Notes: generated by a model from the letters alone, not told the origin. A stretch of 64,000 bases of DNA from Aphanomyces cochlioides (GCA_019828595.1 JAHQRK010000002.1:992001-1056000); one strand, 5' to 3'. Shown: positions 10,036-21,002, counted from the stretch's first letter. Numbers and translations: made by a program.

Positions 10036-10969
10036 ATTTCTACCAATCAAAAGTACCTTCAATCACCTCGCCAACCTGCAAGGTTCATCAGTGCAGGCAT
10101 CACGATGACTTGAAGGCAAACCGAAGGTATTGTTTGATTGGCTCATTTTACCTACTTTTACATGCCTTCAAACCGTGAGAAACGCTACTATTTTGAACTG
10201 TGTGCTCCACACTATACCAAATTATAGAGGAAAGAACGGTCTATCGCTTACACATATTTTGAGATTGTTTCACTTAGTATTCGTATGGTTACAAGCGTCT
10301 GAAATTCAATTTGTAAAATTTACCCGGTCCAGTCTTTTGCCCATTTGTGACTTGTAATAAGTATACATTCTCGTGAATTTCGACAGTTGCACTCCAATTT
10401 TTAATGTGCACTGTCGGAAAATTAATACCCTTATTCTCACCTAGAAAAATCAATTGTAACAGGATATTCATAAATATAGTTCAATTCAAAGTTGACCATC
10501 GCACATATGGTGCACATCAGCTGAAGACAGCGAAATTTATAGCCTATCGCTATACGTCCTTTGAAAGTGCATATTCAGGTATGTAAGACCACAAAATCGT
10601 TAGCGCTGGACAAGACGAAGAGAAGTTATCGCTTGGTTTTTAAATCCGATGAAAACTAAAAAAGTTAAAGATATTTAACGTCAGTGCTTTGAACTGTGAA
10701 GATGTATGGAGTCTGGCATAAATTGGCCGTTCGGTCTATCTTGATGTTTGTATACTTATTCTATCCGGACATTTTATCCGGATATATTGGTGAGTTTAAC
10801 CACTTGAGACCTAAATAACGTATAATACTTAATAGATTAAACGCAAAAATCAGTAGGTCTAACTTATTACAGTCTACGTTATATAATAAAACCATGTGAG
10901 ATCAAATTGGCGAGAATGCAGTCTGCAGCTTATGCGCACCATACTTTGAAGTAGCCTTCATAATGACAA

Positions 10970-11247
10970 CTAATATCCAAAATATCCAAGAAAAAATACC
11001 CCGATTGGATGACCATCCTGTTGCATTTGTACAACCCACGATGAAAGATAGGTCTCACACTCATCCGGCAAGGCAGGCGATGGTCCCATACGTTCTTGTG
11101 CGTCGCTGTCAGCAGAACGACTTTTTGCAACATGGAATTTAAGTGTACGATAGGGTATCCGCAAAGCCATGCTCACAAAACGCTGCTTTTCACCACTTTG
11201 AACGCCTCGTCGAGCTCCTCTTTGGTATACTTGCGCCGTCGTCTCAT
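10970..11247 (-). pseudogene. Pogo/CENP-B-type transposase N-terminal relic
   Basis: On minus, MRRRRKYTKEELDEAFKVVK is followed after a frameshift by MALRIPYRTLKFHVAKSRS and LPDECETYLSSWVVQMQQDG, then a stop. The pieces align with the N-terminal DNA-binding region of the nearby 11436 transposase (YTRDELLRAVEHV, IPYDTLMRKVREA, LPPSCEADLVAWICSMQMDG) but are clearly diverged. It is taken as the remains of the transposase of the surrounding 7132-13632 element. Confidence 0.65.
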
Positions 11248-11273
11248 GAATGAGAAATGAAGACCGACAGATA

Positions 11274-13478
11274 ACCTAAAGCTTCAATTTATGACAAATG
11301 CTTCAATTTATGACGTATTGATTATAGCCAATCATGTATCGTGATTTCTTACAGCGAATACCTCCATCTCCATATACCTGTCATATTCCATAAATAGATT
11401 TTCAAGGACATTTCTGGTTGCCATCCATTCCACCAATGCAGCCTCTTCCCAAACCTCGCAGTCGCTACACTAGAGACGAGCTACTCCGAGCTGTCGAGCA
11501 TGTGCTTGCAGGGACACCTGGTGTTGAAGTCGCAGACGCCTCAAAAATACCGTACGACACACTCATGCGTAAAGTCCGCGAAGCTCGCGATGGCACCTTA
11601 AAAGAACCTGCTCGACGAGGGCCCAAAACCTTTTTGCCACCGAGCTGTGAGGCAGACCTTGTTGCATGGATATGCTCAATGCAGATGGATGGGCATCCAA
11701 CAGACCGAGCTTGTATTTTGAAAGTGGCCAACAAAATAGCCCGCCGCTTGGACTCTAGTGTGACATTGCAAGGCGGTTGGTATCACCGGTTCATGTCTCG
11801 CCATCCTCAACTTACCTCCCGTACCGCACAAGTGATATCTCGCACTCGAAATTGTGTGAGTGAGAGTGCTGTGTCTTTAATGCATGACACTTTAGCCAAA
11901 ACAATTGAAGACCACGGTTTAACTGCAGACCGAGTCTTCAATATGGATGAAACGTCGTTTTCATCTCGACAAAAATAAAAAAAAGTTGTGGCCTTGAAAG
12001 TCTCTCGCAACGTTTGGACAAAGATTTTGGCGACCAACTTTCATCTCTCCGTCGTTGCATGTGGTAGTGCCGACGGCACTATGGCCCCCCCTCTCTTTTT
12101 ATTTCCTGGAGAACGTATTGATCGTTCTTTGGGCGTTTGCAGTTCTATTCCTGGTGCTGCGATTTCAACATCTCCGAAAGGGTTTATGAACGAACCTTTA
12201 TTCCAAAATTGGCTTAGATTCTTCTCAGAGTCTGTTGGCCAAGAGATCCTGCGTCCCATTCTCCTTGTCTTCGACGGCTTGTCCTCACACTACTCGGAAG
12301 ATATTGTCTCTCTTTGCAATGATCTTGACATTATTTTGATGTGTCTCCCAGCCAACGCCACTCACTTGTTCCAACCCTTGGATATTTGTGTCTTCAGCTC
12401 CTTCAAAAATGCCATTCGACAAGGTGTTTATGAAGAAACAATCAATAATGGTAGCGTTTATGATCTTTGTATTAGTCTAGTTGGTCATCTAACTTATCAT
12501 GTAGAGAGTGGCAATATGTACAGCATATCCAAAGAAGTTGCTCTGAAAATAGCATCAAGTGCCTGGATAGAGAAAGTACAGTCGTCAAATATGATTTCTG
12601 GCTTTAAGACGGCTGGTATATGGCCTCTAAGCTATGATCGAATGATGGAAAGGTTCAAGCTATTCCAAGATGGTGGTGTACCATCATCCTACTTGGAAGC
12701 CGAATGGATGAAGAGACGCGATGAGATTCGTCATGACATCCTATGCCTACCACCTTCAACGAAAAAACGTGGTCCCGCAACATCCAAAACAATTGACGTC
12801 GCAGGGCGCGTGCTGACCATGTCTTTGCTCCAAGAAATTGATGCGACGAAAGAACAGCGAAGACTTGCTCGTGGGCAAGCCACCAAGATGCGCCAAACAC
12901 GCGAAAAAAAGAGGAAGAGAAAGTCGCTGGTCCAACCACCGCTCTCGACGCCACCAGAAAACAACACCACGACGGAAACTGAAGCGAACGTGCGTGTCTT
13001 CGTCATCTAAATAACGTTTGAGTTCATGAATTCAGTCGTCGTTAGATTTCTTACCTGGCTTGAGATCTCTGCTTGAGATCTCGAGGCATGGACTTGTCGC
13101 GACTTGCTTGCAAATTGGATAGTGGCAAGATCTGGAAATATTTTGATACAATATATTCTTATATTTTATATCTTTCTGTATCTTATATTAATTCTTTTGA
13201 CAATTAATATTTCCATTGTAAAAAATATAAGCACCTTTTCATAGTTAAACAAAGTGTAATCCCTTTGTCTTAAACTGAAACCTTGATCGTCCGATAAATC
13301 CACCTTTCTGTGTAAAGCAATATACAATGAAAATGAATAATTCTTTCAATAATTTATAGAGCCGTTTCCTGTCGTTACAACGACGTTTTCAGAATCCAAA
13401 ACAGACAAGTCTGCGATGAGGTATGGGAAATCTTCGGTGTCGCATCGGCCAGATTTGTCATAAATTGAAGCTTTAGGT
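11274..13478 (+). mobile_element. Pogo/Tc5-like DNA transposon
   Basis: Perfect terminal inverted repeats of at least 26 bp (ACCTAAAGCTTCAATTTATG start) lie at 11274-11299 and 13453-13478, flanked by TA at 11272-11273 and 13479-13480. The left end repeats GCTTCAATTTATGAC a second time. The 2.2-kb element holds one transposase gene broken by a single stop. About 440 bp of AT-rich noncoding sequence lies between the gene and the right end. Confidence 0.85.
11436..13010 (+). pseudogene. Pogo-like DDE_1 transposase with one in-frame stop
   Basis: From ATG 11436 the frame runs to TAA 13008 and is broken only by a TAA at 11976-11978, inside an A-rich tract. N-terminal CENP-B/Psq-type DNA-binding region (about residues 8-60, YTRDELLRAVEHV), then the second helix-turn-helix (WYHRFMSRHP). 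Catalytic Asp are visible in FNMDETSF, LLVFDGLSSHY and HLFQPLDIC, with FKTAGIWPL following, all typical of DDE_1. The Lys/Arg-rich C-terminus (KMRQTREKKRKRKS) may be a nuclear localisation signal. The stop lies just after the first catalytic Asp, so without readthrough no active enzyme is made. Confidence 0.85.
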
Positions 13479-13632
13479 TAGACTTTCAAAGTTTTCCTCC
13501 AATTTATTCATGCACCAATCATATAGCTCGAAAGACCACGAACGATTTCTATTGGATATAATTAAAAAAATCGGTCAACGAAAAAAAAAGGGGCAAAAGA
13601 CTGGAACGGGGCAAGACACTGGTTCTTTACGT

Positions 13633-15015
13633 TAAGTCACTTTGATCGAATCTTTCATTTCTTTGTGTCGTTCAGAGGATCTCAATCACCATCCGCCGTC
13701 AATGTGGATAAATGGTTTACCTTGACGAGATGCTGAAGCAAAGAGGGCAAAGCCCAGATAGTCGAGCAAGTTGCCATTGGAGCATCTTCCCTCTATGTTG
13801 CAAACATTGCTTGTGTCCAACAGCGTACTCGGCACGTCCTGACCTTATCTCTGAACAAGCAATTTGATCCCCCAGAGTTTTGTTGCGTTATCTAAAGCTA
13901 GACATTCAAAGTCGACCTTGCAAAATTATCAAGGGGTTGAGGGGGGCTATGGGCGGCATCGCCATATCATTACAGGATTGAATACCGCCCTAGTTATGTC
14001 AAATGACATCATTTTCTTCCCTCAGAGTCGACATCGAGTGCTATTTCAAGGCGTCGGGATGCCTCAAAACAGAGTACATAACCGGCGTCCTTCACAAAGC
14101 ACATCCTTGGACATCTCCCGACTGTTGGACATTATGTTGAAGTTGGTTATTACCACCAACACGTTAAACACGATTTATAGCCACGTGTTAAGCAATACAC
14201 TCAGTAGGCCACCTTGACGAGCTTTTTCAAGGCTTCGGAGTCAAGTTATCTCGCTCAACATCGCCATGGTATTGTATCTAGATCTCGAGAAATAGGGCCA
14301 CAACGTCCCAACTAAATCTCGAGAAATAGGGCCACAACGTCCGAAAGGTATAGTGGCTTTGTGCAATCGTTGCCATCTTTCTTGTGACCCTGCCGTCGAC
14401 CACGACCGAGAATACACGCAAGAACAATCGTGTTGTCACTGTTCAGCGGATACGTCAAACCCTGCGGGTGACAATTTAATCGCTGAACACGACTGTCATT
14501 GTGGTCGCTGTGTCAATGCCCCTCACGACCCCCTCCCCGCTTTGTTGGCACAGTTGTTCTGGACTAATTCTTAATGAAGCACTCGCACCTCTTTGTCATT
14601 TCACATGCGTTCGTCTTATTTCTGCATCTATCAACTCCAGCGTGCGATCTCTATCATTTCACGCGTCCAAATGCAACAGGGGCATCGTTGTTCTTCGCAT
14701 CGACTTTTCAGCTCACCTTCTAACGGGAAGATTCCCATGGCAACATGAAGACTCTAGTGACGTATTCAAGAGCTAAACTCGAAGTACTCCCCCAGATTTA
14801 CCGACAGGGTCTCAACTGTTCCAACTTCTTACGCCTTTGAAGATGGAAGCATGATTGTGCTCCCATGTCATTGTTTGTGTCATCAAGCATAATCACAACT
14901 TTTTGGTTGAAATGATACTTAAACGCGTTATATTACTACGTTAAAGGACGCATCTCAGCGTCCGACTCTGGTTCTGCAGTCTGCAATCGACCTCCTTCAC
15001 AGTAGATCTCAAACG
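13633..15015. other. Noncoding or decayed region upstream of the dehydrogenase gene
   Basis: No intact gene. Several short frames (for example 13864-14217) are open but show no recognisable domain. A 27-bp direct repeat lies at 14282-14342. The last ~150 bp must hold the promoter of the gene at 15016. A decayed transposon is possible but cannot be shown by eye. Confidence 0.4.
14282..14342. repeat. Tandem pair of 27-bp direct repeats
   Basis: ATCTCGAGAAATAGGGCCAC... occurs at 14282-14308 and again at 14316-14342 without visible mismatch, separated by 7 bp. Function unknown. Confidence 0.8.
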
Positions 15016-17995
15016 ATGCTTCGATCTGTGTCCCGCCTCGCGACACCGTTGCGCGTTCGTGCGTACGCTTCTTCAGTTGAATCCCTTGCCGTACGTGCTA
15101 TGGTGAGCTCTTTCCGTCGCCTTGGGCACCTCGAGGCAAAATTGGACCCTCTCGGCCGTGAAGTTCCAGCGCCACTTGAGGAACTGGCGCCTGCGTCGTT
15201 TTCGCCACTCTTTTCGACTCCCATTTCGCCTGGTAGCGAAGTGAATTTCCCCCACCCTCCCAGCGACATGCAAGCATTGTACAAGCAACTGCGTGAGACG
15301 TACTGCGGCACTGTCGGTGTTGAAATCGAGCACCTTCGCTCGAAAGCGGAACGTGACTGGCTTGCCGCTGAAATTGAAAACCCATCGCTTGTTGTTACGC
15401 CAGCTATGGAACGAAATGCATGGACGAGTATGCAAACTGCAGAATCTTTTGAGCATTTCCTCGCGAAAAAATTTTCCTCGTTCAAGCGCTACTCTGGTGA
15501 AGGTGCAGAAGCCATGATGCCAGCTATTCAGACTATCTTTGACACGGCTGCTCAACATGGCACAACCGACATTGTTATCGGTATGCATTTCGCTGTTGCT
15601 CTTCAGCTTATTCTATCTAGGAATGCCCCATCGCGGTCGCCTTGCTCTTTTGGTGGGCATTTTGAAGTACCCCGTGCACCAACTCCTTCGTAAAATTCAA
15701 GGCTTCACTGATTTTCCCGAAGGCATCTTTGGCTTGGACGATGTTTCATCGCATATTGCCCAAAGCGTCGATCTTGGTCCGATTCACGTGAGCCTGTTGC
15801 ACAACCCCTCGCACTTGGAAATCATCAATCCTGTCACGACTGGCAAAGTGCGTGCTAAGCAAGACAGTGGTAAGAAAGCCATGGCTCTATTACTGCATGG
15901 GGATGCTGCTTTCTCTGGTCAAGGCTGTGTTCCTGAAGGTATTTCTGTCGTCTATTGGAGTTGAATGAAAATTGTCTCTGCAGGCTTAAGTTTGAGCCAA
16001 CTTCCATCATTCCAAACCGGTGGAACTGTCCACGTCGTCATCAACAACCAAGTTGGCTTCACGACCACACGAAAGGATGGCCGCTCGACGCAATATTCGA
16101 CCGATGTCGCCAAGGGTTATGATATTCCAGTGTTGCATGTCAATGGCGAAGACATTCCTGCCGTCATTCGAGTAAGTGCAAACCATGAGTTTCTTAATAA
16201 TGCACGTCTTTCCAGGCAGCAAACATTGCGACACAATTCCGACACAAATTTGGCAAAGACATCATTGTGGACTTGGTGACATACCGCCGCCATGGCCACA
16301 ACGAAGTTGATGAGCCTCGATTCACGCAACCTGGCATGTATGGCTCCATCACGACGCGCCCAAGTTTGCCCGCACAATATGGAGAACACCTCGTGCAAAA
16401 CAACTTGTTGACTCCCGCGAAGATCGAAACGCTAAAGTCAAAACTCAACGCGCACTTGGAAGCAGAGCTGCAAAAATCCTCGACGTACGACGCAATTGAC
16501 TTCGACCAGACCGTCTTATAATTGTTGTAGTTATGTCCCGACAACTGTGGCCGCCTTTGAAGGCAACTGGAAAGGTCTAGGCCAAGCCACGACGGCTGAT
16601 ATGCAAGCTCCCGTCGACACTGGTGTCCAAACCGACGTGTTGAAGGCATTGGCTCTCCACTCGGTCACTGTTCCTCCATCTGTGGCTGTCCACAACCGAT
16701 TGGAACGCACGCACATCCAAGCACGTCAAAAGATGCTTGAGCAGGACAAAGTCGATTGGGTACGTTGCTCGTTTGCATGAAATTTGGAAGAAAATGTTCT
16801 AGGCAACAGCGGAAGCTATGGCTTTTGGGTCTTTGCTTCGAGATGGCCACTCAATTCGCTTGGCTGGACAAGACTGCCGCCGTGGCACATTTAGTCACCG
16901 CCACGCCGCATTCACGGACCAAAACACAGATGAGCATTACTTCCCATTCCGACATCTTCCAAAGGAACTCAACCCAACTGGCCGTCGCTTTGACGTTGTG
17001 AACAGTAACTTGTCGGAGTTGGCTGTCATGGGTTTCGAATATGGTTATTCTTGGGAAGATCCCCGTGCTCTTGTGCTGTGGGAAGCACAATTCGGTGACT
17101 TTTTCAACGGTGCGCAGATTGTCATCGACCAGGTTGAACCGGAACTTTCAAGCATCGCTCACTTTGCCATTGTAGTTTGTTGCGTCGAGTGAAACCAAGT
17201 GGATGCGTCAATCCGGCTTAGTCTTGCTTTTGCCCCATGGCTACGACGGTGCTGGCCCAGATCACTCGAGGTATATTTTGCTATTTGATGCGATGTGAAG
17301 GATATTCTCTGTAGTGGAAAACCCGAACGATTCCTCCAATTTGTCAACTCTCGAGCGTATGAAACGAGCGAAGATACCCCTGAGTTGGAATCAATCAACT
17401 TGAGCATTGTCAACTTGACAACGCCAGCTCAATACTTCCACGTTCTTCGCCGCCAACAACTCCGTGACTTCCGCAAACCTCTCATTGTCTTCGCCCCCAA
17501 GACGCTCTTGCGTTTGGCCCAAGCAACGTCGACTTTGGATGACATGGCTCCTGGCACTCAATTCCATCCCGTTTTGGGCGACTCGATCCCCACGCAAGAC
17601 GTCAAACGCGTGTTCCTTGTGTCCGGCAAATTGTACTACGATTTGGTCGCACAACGTGAACAGCACAACAGGTGCGTCAATGCATTGCATTGCACCTCAT
17701 GACTCTTGCTTGTAGACACGATACGGCGATTATTCGCGTTGAAGAATGGGCTCCATTCCCGAAAGATGCCCTTCAAGCTGAGCTCAGTAAGTACAGTAAT
17801 GCCCAAGACACTGTGTGGGTCCAAGAAGAACCTGCCAACCAAGGCGCATGGGCATACGTCAAAGTCCACCTTGACAACATTGGCGTGTCTGCGCGTTACA
17901 TTGGTCGTCCATCATTGCCAGCGACAGCTCAAGGTCTCGGCAAAGCCAATGCTAAGGAAGCTCAAGAATTGATGCGCCAAGCGTGGGAAAACTAG
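15016..17995 (+). CDS. DHTKD1: 2-oxoadipate/2-oxoglutarate dehydrogenase E1 (DHTKD1-like), nine exons
   Basis: Mitochondrial ThDP-dependent E1 that decarboxylates a 2-oxo acid and passes the acyl group to E2 lipoyl domains. Exons: 15016-15580, 15621-15938, 15984-16171, 16216-16484, 16531-16759, 16803-17132, 17176-17270, 17315-17671, 17716-17995. The eight introns are 40-46 bp GT-AG and all restore frame, giving 876 residues. An Arg/Ser/Ala-rich N-terminus ([20 protein letters not shown]) looks like a mitochondrial presequence. Motifs include [31 protein letters not shown] with NNQVGFTT (ThDP/Mg site), [29 protein letters not shown] and RVEEWAPFP. Length and the [13 protein letters not shown] region fit DHTKD1 (2-oxoadipate, Lys/Trp breakdown) better than OGDH (about 1000 residues), but substrate is inferred. 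It ends 40 bp from the convergent TRMO gene. Confidence 0.93.
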
Positions 17996-18035
17996 AAAAG
18001 CTACAAATGTTCAAAGATTCGTGTTGTGATATCTT

Positions 18036-19178
18036 TCATGGCTCAGCGTCGTCGTCGTTTGAATCATTCCGTCTCTCTGTTGCGTCCTGAACAGCGCATT
18101 GCGTGACTTGAATGGACGATTCGAGCGTCACGAATTCCACTCGCAAGTTGTCAATTCGGAAGCTGAACTGGGCGTCTGATGCTTGGCCACGTTTCTGGTG
18201 AACGCTTCGAATATCAAGGACCAAAATTTGTTCGATAGTCTCTCGGAGTTCACTCGAGTTTGAGTAGAAGCGCATGGACGGCATAGCTAGCTCCAGCTGG
18301 GCTAGAGCTTCATTTGTGAAAATAACGGGCCGAGCGACGATGTCGTGCTTTTCAGCAACCCATTCTGGGCAGACTAGGCTAGTCACTTGGTCATACGGGA
18401 CGTAAGGCTTGACATCCAAGACAGGAGTGCCATCGACCAAGTCATGGCCGCTAATGTCGACGTATCGTCTAAGGAAAATGAGTGAGTCATGCTAAACGTG
18501 CCTTGAGGGAAATGTACCCAGAGACAGCATCGACTTTAACCACCGTGAGGCCAATTGAGTTGGGGCGGTGGGGTGTGCGTGTCGAGAAAAGCCCAACTTT
18601 CTTTCCACCAAGCCTGATGAGCTCAAGTAAGATGGAGAAATTCACGTCTTCACTGACCGTGGTGGGGCGATCTTGGCAGGATACGTAGCTGTTTTATGTG
18701 TGCTCACTTTGGCCAAGTTGGTGTTTTCGTGGAAGACAAAGAGCACCCACATGTGGCTGAATTGATCTAAGCATTCCAGCGCCGTGGGCGAAATGCTCGA
18801 TTTGAGTTCAATGCGTGCTTTGCTGCCTGGCACGAGTGCACCTTGTCGAGGAGTGCCACGTCGATCAGCAAAGCACGACGACACTGTTCCAATCGGTTCA
18901 AAATTGTAGCCTTCCTTGTTTAGTTGTTTCTGGGCTAGCAGTCTTGCGTCCCGTTCAGCATTCGTTCGGCCAATGCGCTCTTGAGCTCGTAGTTCTTTTT
19001 CCTTGGCCAGCTCTCGTCGAAGCGTTTGGATCTCACCTTCCGTCGAGTCATCCTTAACAATGACAACAGCCTGCTGGTCAGGCTGGGCTGGCGTAAGATA
19101 GATGTATGCTGCTGCTGCACCAACGCCAGCCCCGAGCGTCGCAGCAAGTAGAGTCGTCCAACGGGACGAATCCAACAT
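18036..19178 (-). CDS. TRMO: tRNA (adenine-N6)-methyltransferase, TrmO/TsaA family, membrane-anchored
   Basis: Minus-strand exons: 19178-18708, 18671-18658, 18613-18518, 18468-18036 (introns 36, 44 and 49 bp, GT-AG), 337 residues. The ATG at 19178 is the first; upstream in-frame triplets lack one. Residues about 8-28 form a Gly/Ala-rich membrane segment (LLAATLGAGVGAAAAYIYL), followed by a charged Glu/Arg coiled-coil-like stretch. The catalytic beta-barrel starts at NFEPIGTVSSCF and shows FSHMWVLFVFHEN, GLFSTRTPHRPNSIGL and HDLVDGTPVLDVKPY, all TrmO signatures. Known function: SAM-dependent N6 methylation of t6A37 in tRNAs reading ACY. The second exon is only 14 nt; intron 1 is 36 bp with no stop, so its retention would add 12 residues. 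The N-terminal anchor is unusual for the family. Confidence 0.9.
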
Positions 19179-19676
19179 CAAGAGCCGTCGACCAATAAAC
19201 TGGAGCAGCAATGTTGGCACCAAACTTAATTCGGTAATGTTATTGGCTGAAATGTACTAGTACTATTTATAGCAGCAATGTCACCAAACCTCCACCTCTT
19301 TTGGGCGAACTTGACATCTTGCAGTTTTGTGCTGCGTCGAGCAAATCGCTGCATCATGACGCAAGAAATAAGCTTTTGGTAGAGGTAAATCGTTGCGAAA
19401 AAGCTCGAGGTTGTCGAGAAGACGACGACTGCATGATGATTTTGCAGTTAACTTGGCCCATCACTTTGCACTTGTCCTATTTTTTGAGTTTGCACTTCCA
19501 GTCGACTCCGCTTCATCTACTAGGTCTAGAGTCGACAAGACGAAGGACAGGTACAAGTGTACTTCACTGCACGTGATTGTGCATACAACTGCAAACCGAT
19601 AGACTGCTCAAATGTTGCATTTAACGTTTTATGAGATGACAAGGCTCAACCGACAGTAGCAAAGGTGGTTGGTGGA
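19179..19676. other. Intergenic region between TRMO and the 11-Cys gene
   Basis: Holds the promoter side of the leftward TRMO gene and the 3' flank of the leftward 11-Cys gene. No other gene or element seen. Confidence 0.5.
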
Positions 19677-20267
19677 TTACTGAAGCTTTGGACGTTGAAT
19701 GCATAGCGTATTTGAGCTGGGCGGTGAGGGCGGGGTTGGCGCTGAACTTGACTTCGGTGGGTCTGTTCCGTGACTGCAAACAAGGTCACTGTCGAGGCAA
19801 GTTTGACGAACTGGACGCCCGCATTCAGTTTCTGTCTTGGATTTTCGACAGATTCCATTGCAAGCAAAGCCAGGAGATGTTGTGTGTATGATGCAATTTG
19901 CGCTGCAAAAATTCTGATCGCCTCCATTACAAGCCGTCATGCACGACTCTATCGAAAGGCTGGAGTCGCGTCCGTTGGGATAGGCGTCAATTTCAGCACA
20001 AGACGTCATCGGAGGTATACTTGATGTCTTCTGAGGGGCGGGCGTGGTTTCACCTCGGATGGTAAAAGATATAGCTACATTTGAGGCTACCGCAGTCATC
20101 TCATTAACACTTCGAAGCTCATTCCAGTTGACTGGATTCTGAAGGAGGCCAGGCAACTTGTCTTGCTGATAAAAATTCTCTTGGTTTGTGTCCCGAACGT
20201 TGCGGTGACCAATATGTCCCCCTGAAGCCAGCAGAGCGACGAGAGTCAAGCCAACGAGGATGATCAT
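19677..20267 (-). CDS. Small secreted 11-cysteine protein (family member 2)
   Basis: 196 codons, ATG at 20267. Signal peptide MIILVGLTLVALLASG, then about 75 Cys-free residues, then eleven Cys spaced C-x18-C-x3-C-x7-C-x3-C-x10-C-x3-C-x8-C-x7-C-x6-C, a Ser/Pro linker and the terminal motif C-x2-RPKL-x-stop. The spacing is identical to member 3 (20523) and one residue different in two intervals from member 1 (6629). GICRKSK and PVRQTC are shared word for word with member 3. Head-to-head with member 3, so the pair could share a promoter. Function unknown. Confidence 0.85.
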   Translation of the reverse strand: MIILVGLTLVALLASGGHIGHRNVRDTNQENFYQQDKLPGLLQNPVNWNELRSVNEMTAVASNVAISFTIRGETTPAPQKTSSIPPMTSCAEIDAYPNGRDSSLSIESCMTACNGGDQNFCSANCIIHTTSPGFACNGICRKSKTETECGRPVRQTCLDSDLVCSHGTDPPKSSSAPTPPSPPSSNTLCIQRPKLQ

Positions 20268-20522
20268 TGTGGGGAAAATCGGGGATTAAAACCTTGCATT
20301 GACTCCGTGGTGGTTAGATGGCAGTGGGATAGCATTGAAGGCCTCGTCGCTTTGAATTCAATTGATCAAAGGTTGCAGTAGTGGCAGATTGCACTCGGAG
20401 TTTGTGAATGTATTAGTATCACCGAGCGACGTGTTGGGATCATTGACTTTGCTGAAGTTCTGTCCACGGTAAGAAAATTATGGCCACAAATTCTCTAAAC
20501 AAGCAAACATTTCTGAATTCCC
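20268..20522. promoter_or_regulatory. Shared divergent promoter region of two 11-Cys genes
   Basis: 255 bp separates the start codons of two divergently transcribed paralogues, so control elements for both must lie here or overlap the genes. No specific motif was assigned. Confidence 0.5.
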
Positions 20523-21002
20523 ATGTCCATGTTGGCTATTGTTGTTTTGGTCGCCCTAGTCCTCACGGCGTCAAGTGAACGAGCAAACAAGAGTCTCCAA
20601 TTCGCATTTGCAATCGAAAAAGCCAAGGGCTTACCCGTGCCAGCCCCAACATCGAGCAAGGCCCCAATGACTGCCTGCGATGGAACTGAGGCATTTCCGA
20701 ATGGCAGTGATCCTAGCACGACAGTCGAAGATTGTTTGAGATCATGCAACGGTGGGGATTCAACATTATGCACGGTCAAGTGCGTCAAGTACAAGATCTT
20801 TCCTGGCTTGATTTGCGATGGGATTTGCCGCAAGAGCAAAAGTGAAGATGAGTGTGGTTATCCTGTCCGTCAGACTTGTGCTGGAGACACTCTTGTTTGT
20901 GGTTCCAATTCGAATCTTCCAAGTACATCAGCGAGCCCTTCAATGACATCTTCAGGAAACACCCCAACGCCAACATGTTTTCAACGACCCCACCTCGTTT
21001 AG
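20523..21002 (+). CDS. Small secreted 11-cysteine protein (family member 3)
   Basis: 159 codons, ATG at 20523. Signal peptide MSMLAIVVLVALVLTASS. The mature part has C-x18-C-x3-C-x7-C-x3-C-x10-C-x3-C-x8-C-x7-C-x6-C, a Ser/Thr/Pro linker and the terminal motif C-x2-RPHL-x-stop. Shares CNGGD, DGICRKSK and PVRQTC words with member 2 and the terminal RPHL with member 1. Eleven Cys is an odd number, so one may be free or form an intermolecular bond. Function unknown; probably secreted. A second ATG two codons on is also possible as start. Confidence 0.85.
   Translation: MSMLAIVVLVALVLTASSERANKSLQFAFAIEKAKGLPVPAPTSSKAPMTACDGTEAFPNGSDPSTTVEDCLRSCNGGDSTLCTVKCVKYKIFPGLICDGICRKSKSEDECGYPVRQTCAGDTLVCGSNSNLPSTSASPSMTSSGNTPTPTCFQRPHLV

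Larger units (their letters stand above)
7593..10185 (+). mobile_element. PIF/Harbinger DNA transposon
   Basis: Terminal inverted repeats share GTTTCTCACGGTTTGAAGG (left 7595 onward; right ends 10183) with one mismatch in the next bases. The element carries the two convergent genes typical of PIF/Harbinger: a DDE transposase on plus and a Myb/SANT-like protein on minus. Each gene has one apparent frameshift, so this copy is probably inactive. The 3-bp target duplication could not be assigned with certainty. Confidence 0.8.
7132..13632 (-). mobile_element. Old pogo/Tc1-like element, interrupted by two younger transposons
   Basis: Ends are inverted copies beginning ACGTAAAGAACCAGT (left 7132, right 13632), each flanked by TA (7130-7131 and 13633-13634). 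The right end has an extra ~18 bp between two CCAGT copies; otherwise the match continues through TTGCCCC and a T run. Removing the Harbinger element (7593-10185) and the pogo-like element (11274-13478) leaves about 1.7 kb, a normal size for such an element. The leftover holds a broken minus-strand transposase N-terminus at 10970-11247. The rest (7132-7592, 10186-10969, 13481-13632) has no recognisable gene. The boundaries are inferred from TIR similarity. Confidence 0.55.

Noticed and set aside
10321..10345. A third copy of the outer-element TIR (CCAGTCTTTTGCCC)
   Set aside because: The match is about 15 bp and does not extend into the outer TIR terminus, so it may be chance or an internal repeat.
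14353..14574. Cys/His-rich plus-strand frame as a zinc-finger protein
   Set aside because: Starts at GTG, lacks regular Cys/His spacing and lies among stop-rich sequence.
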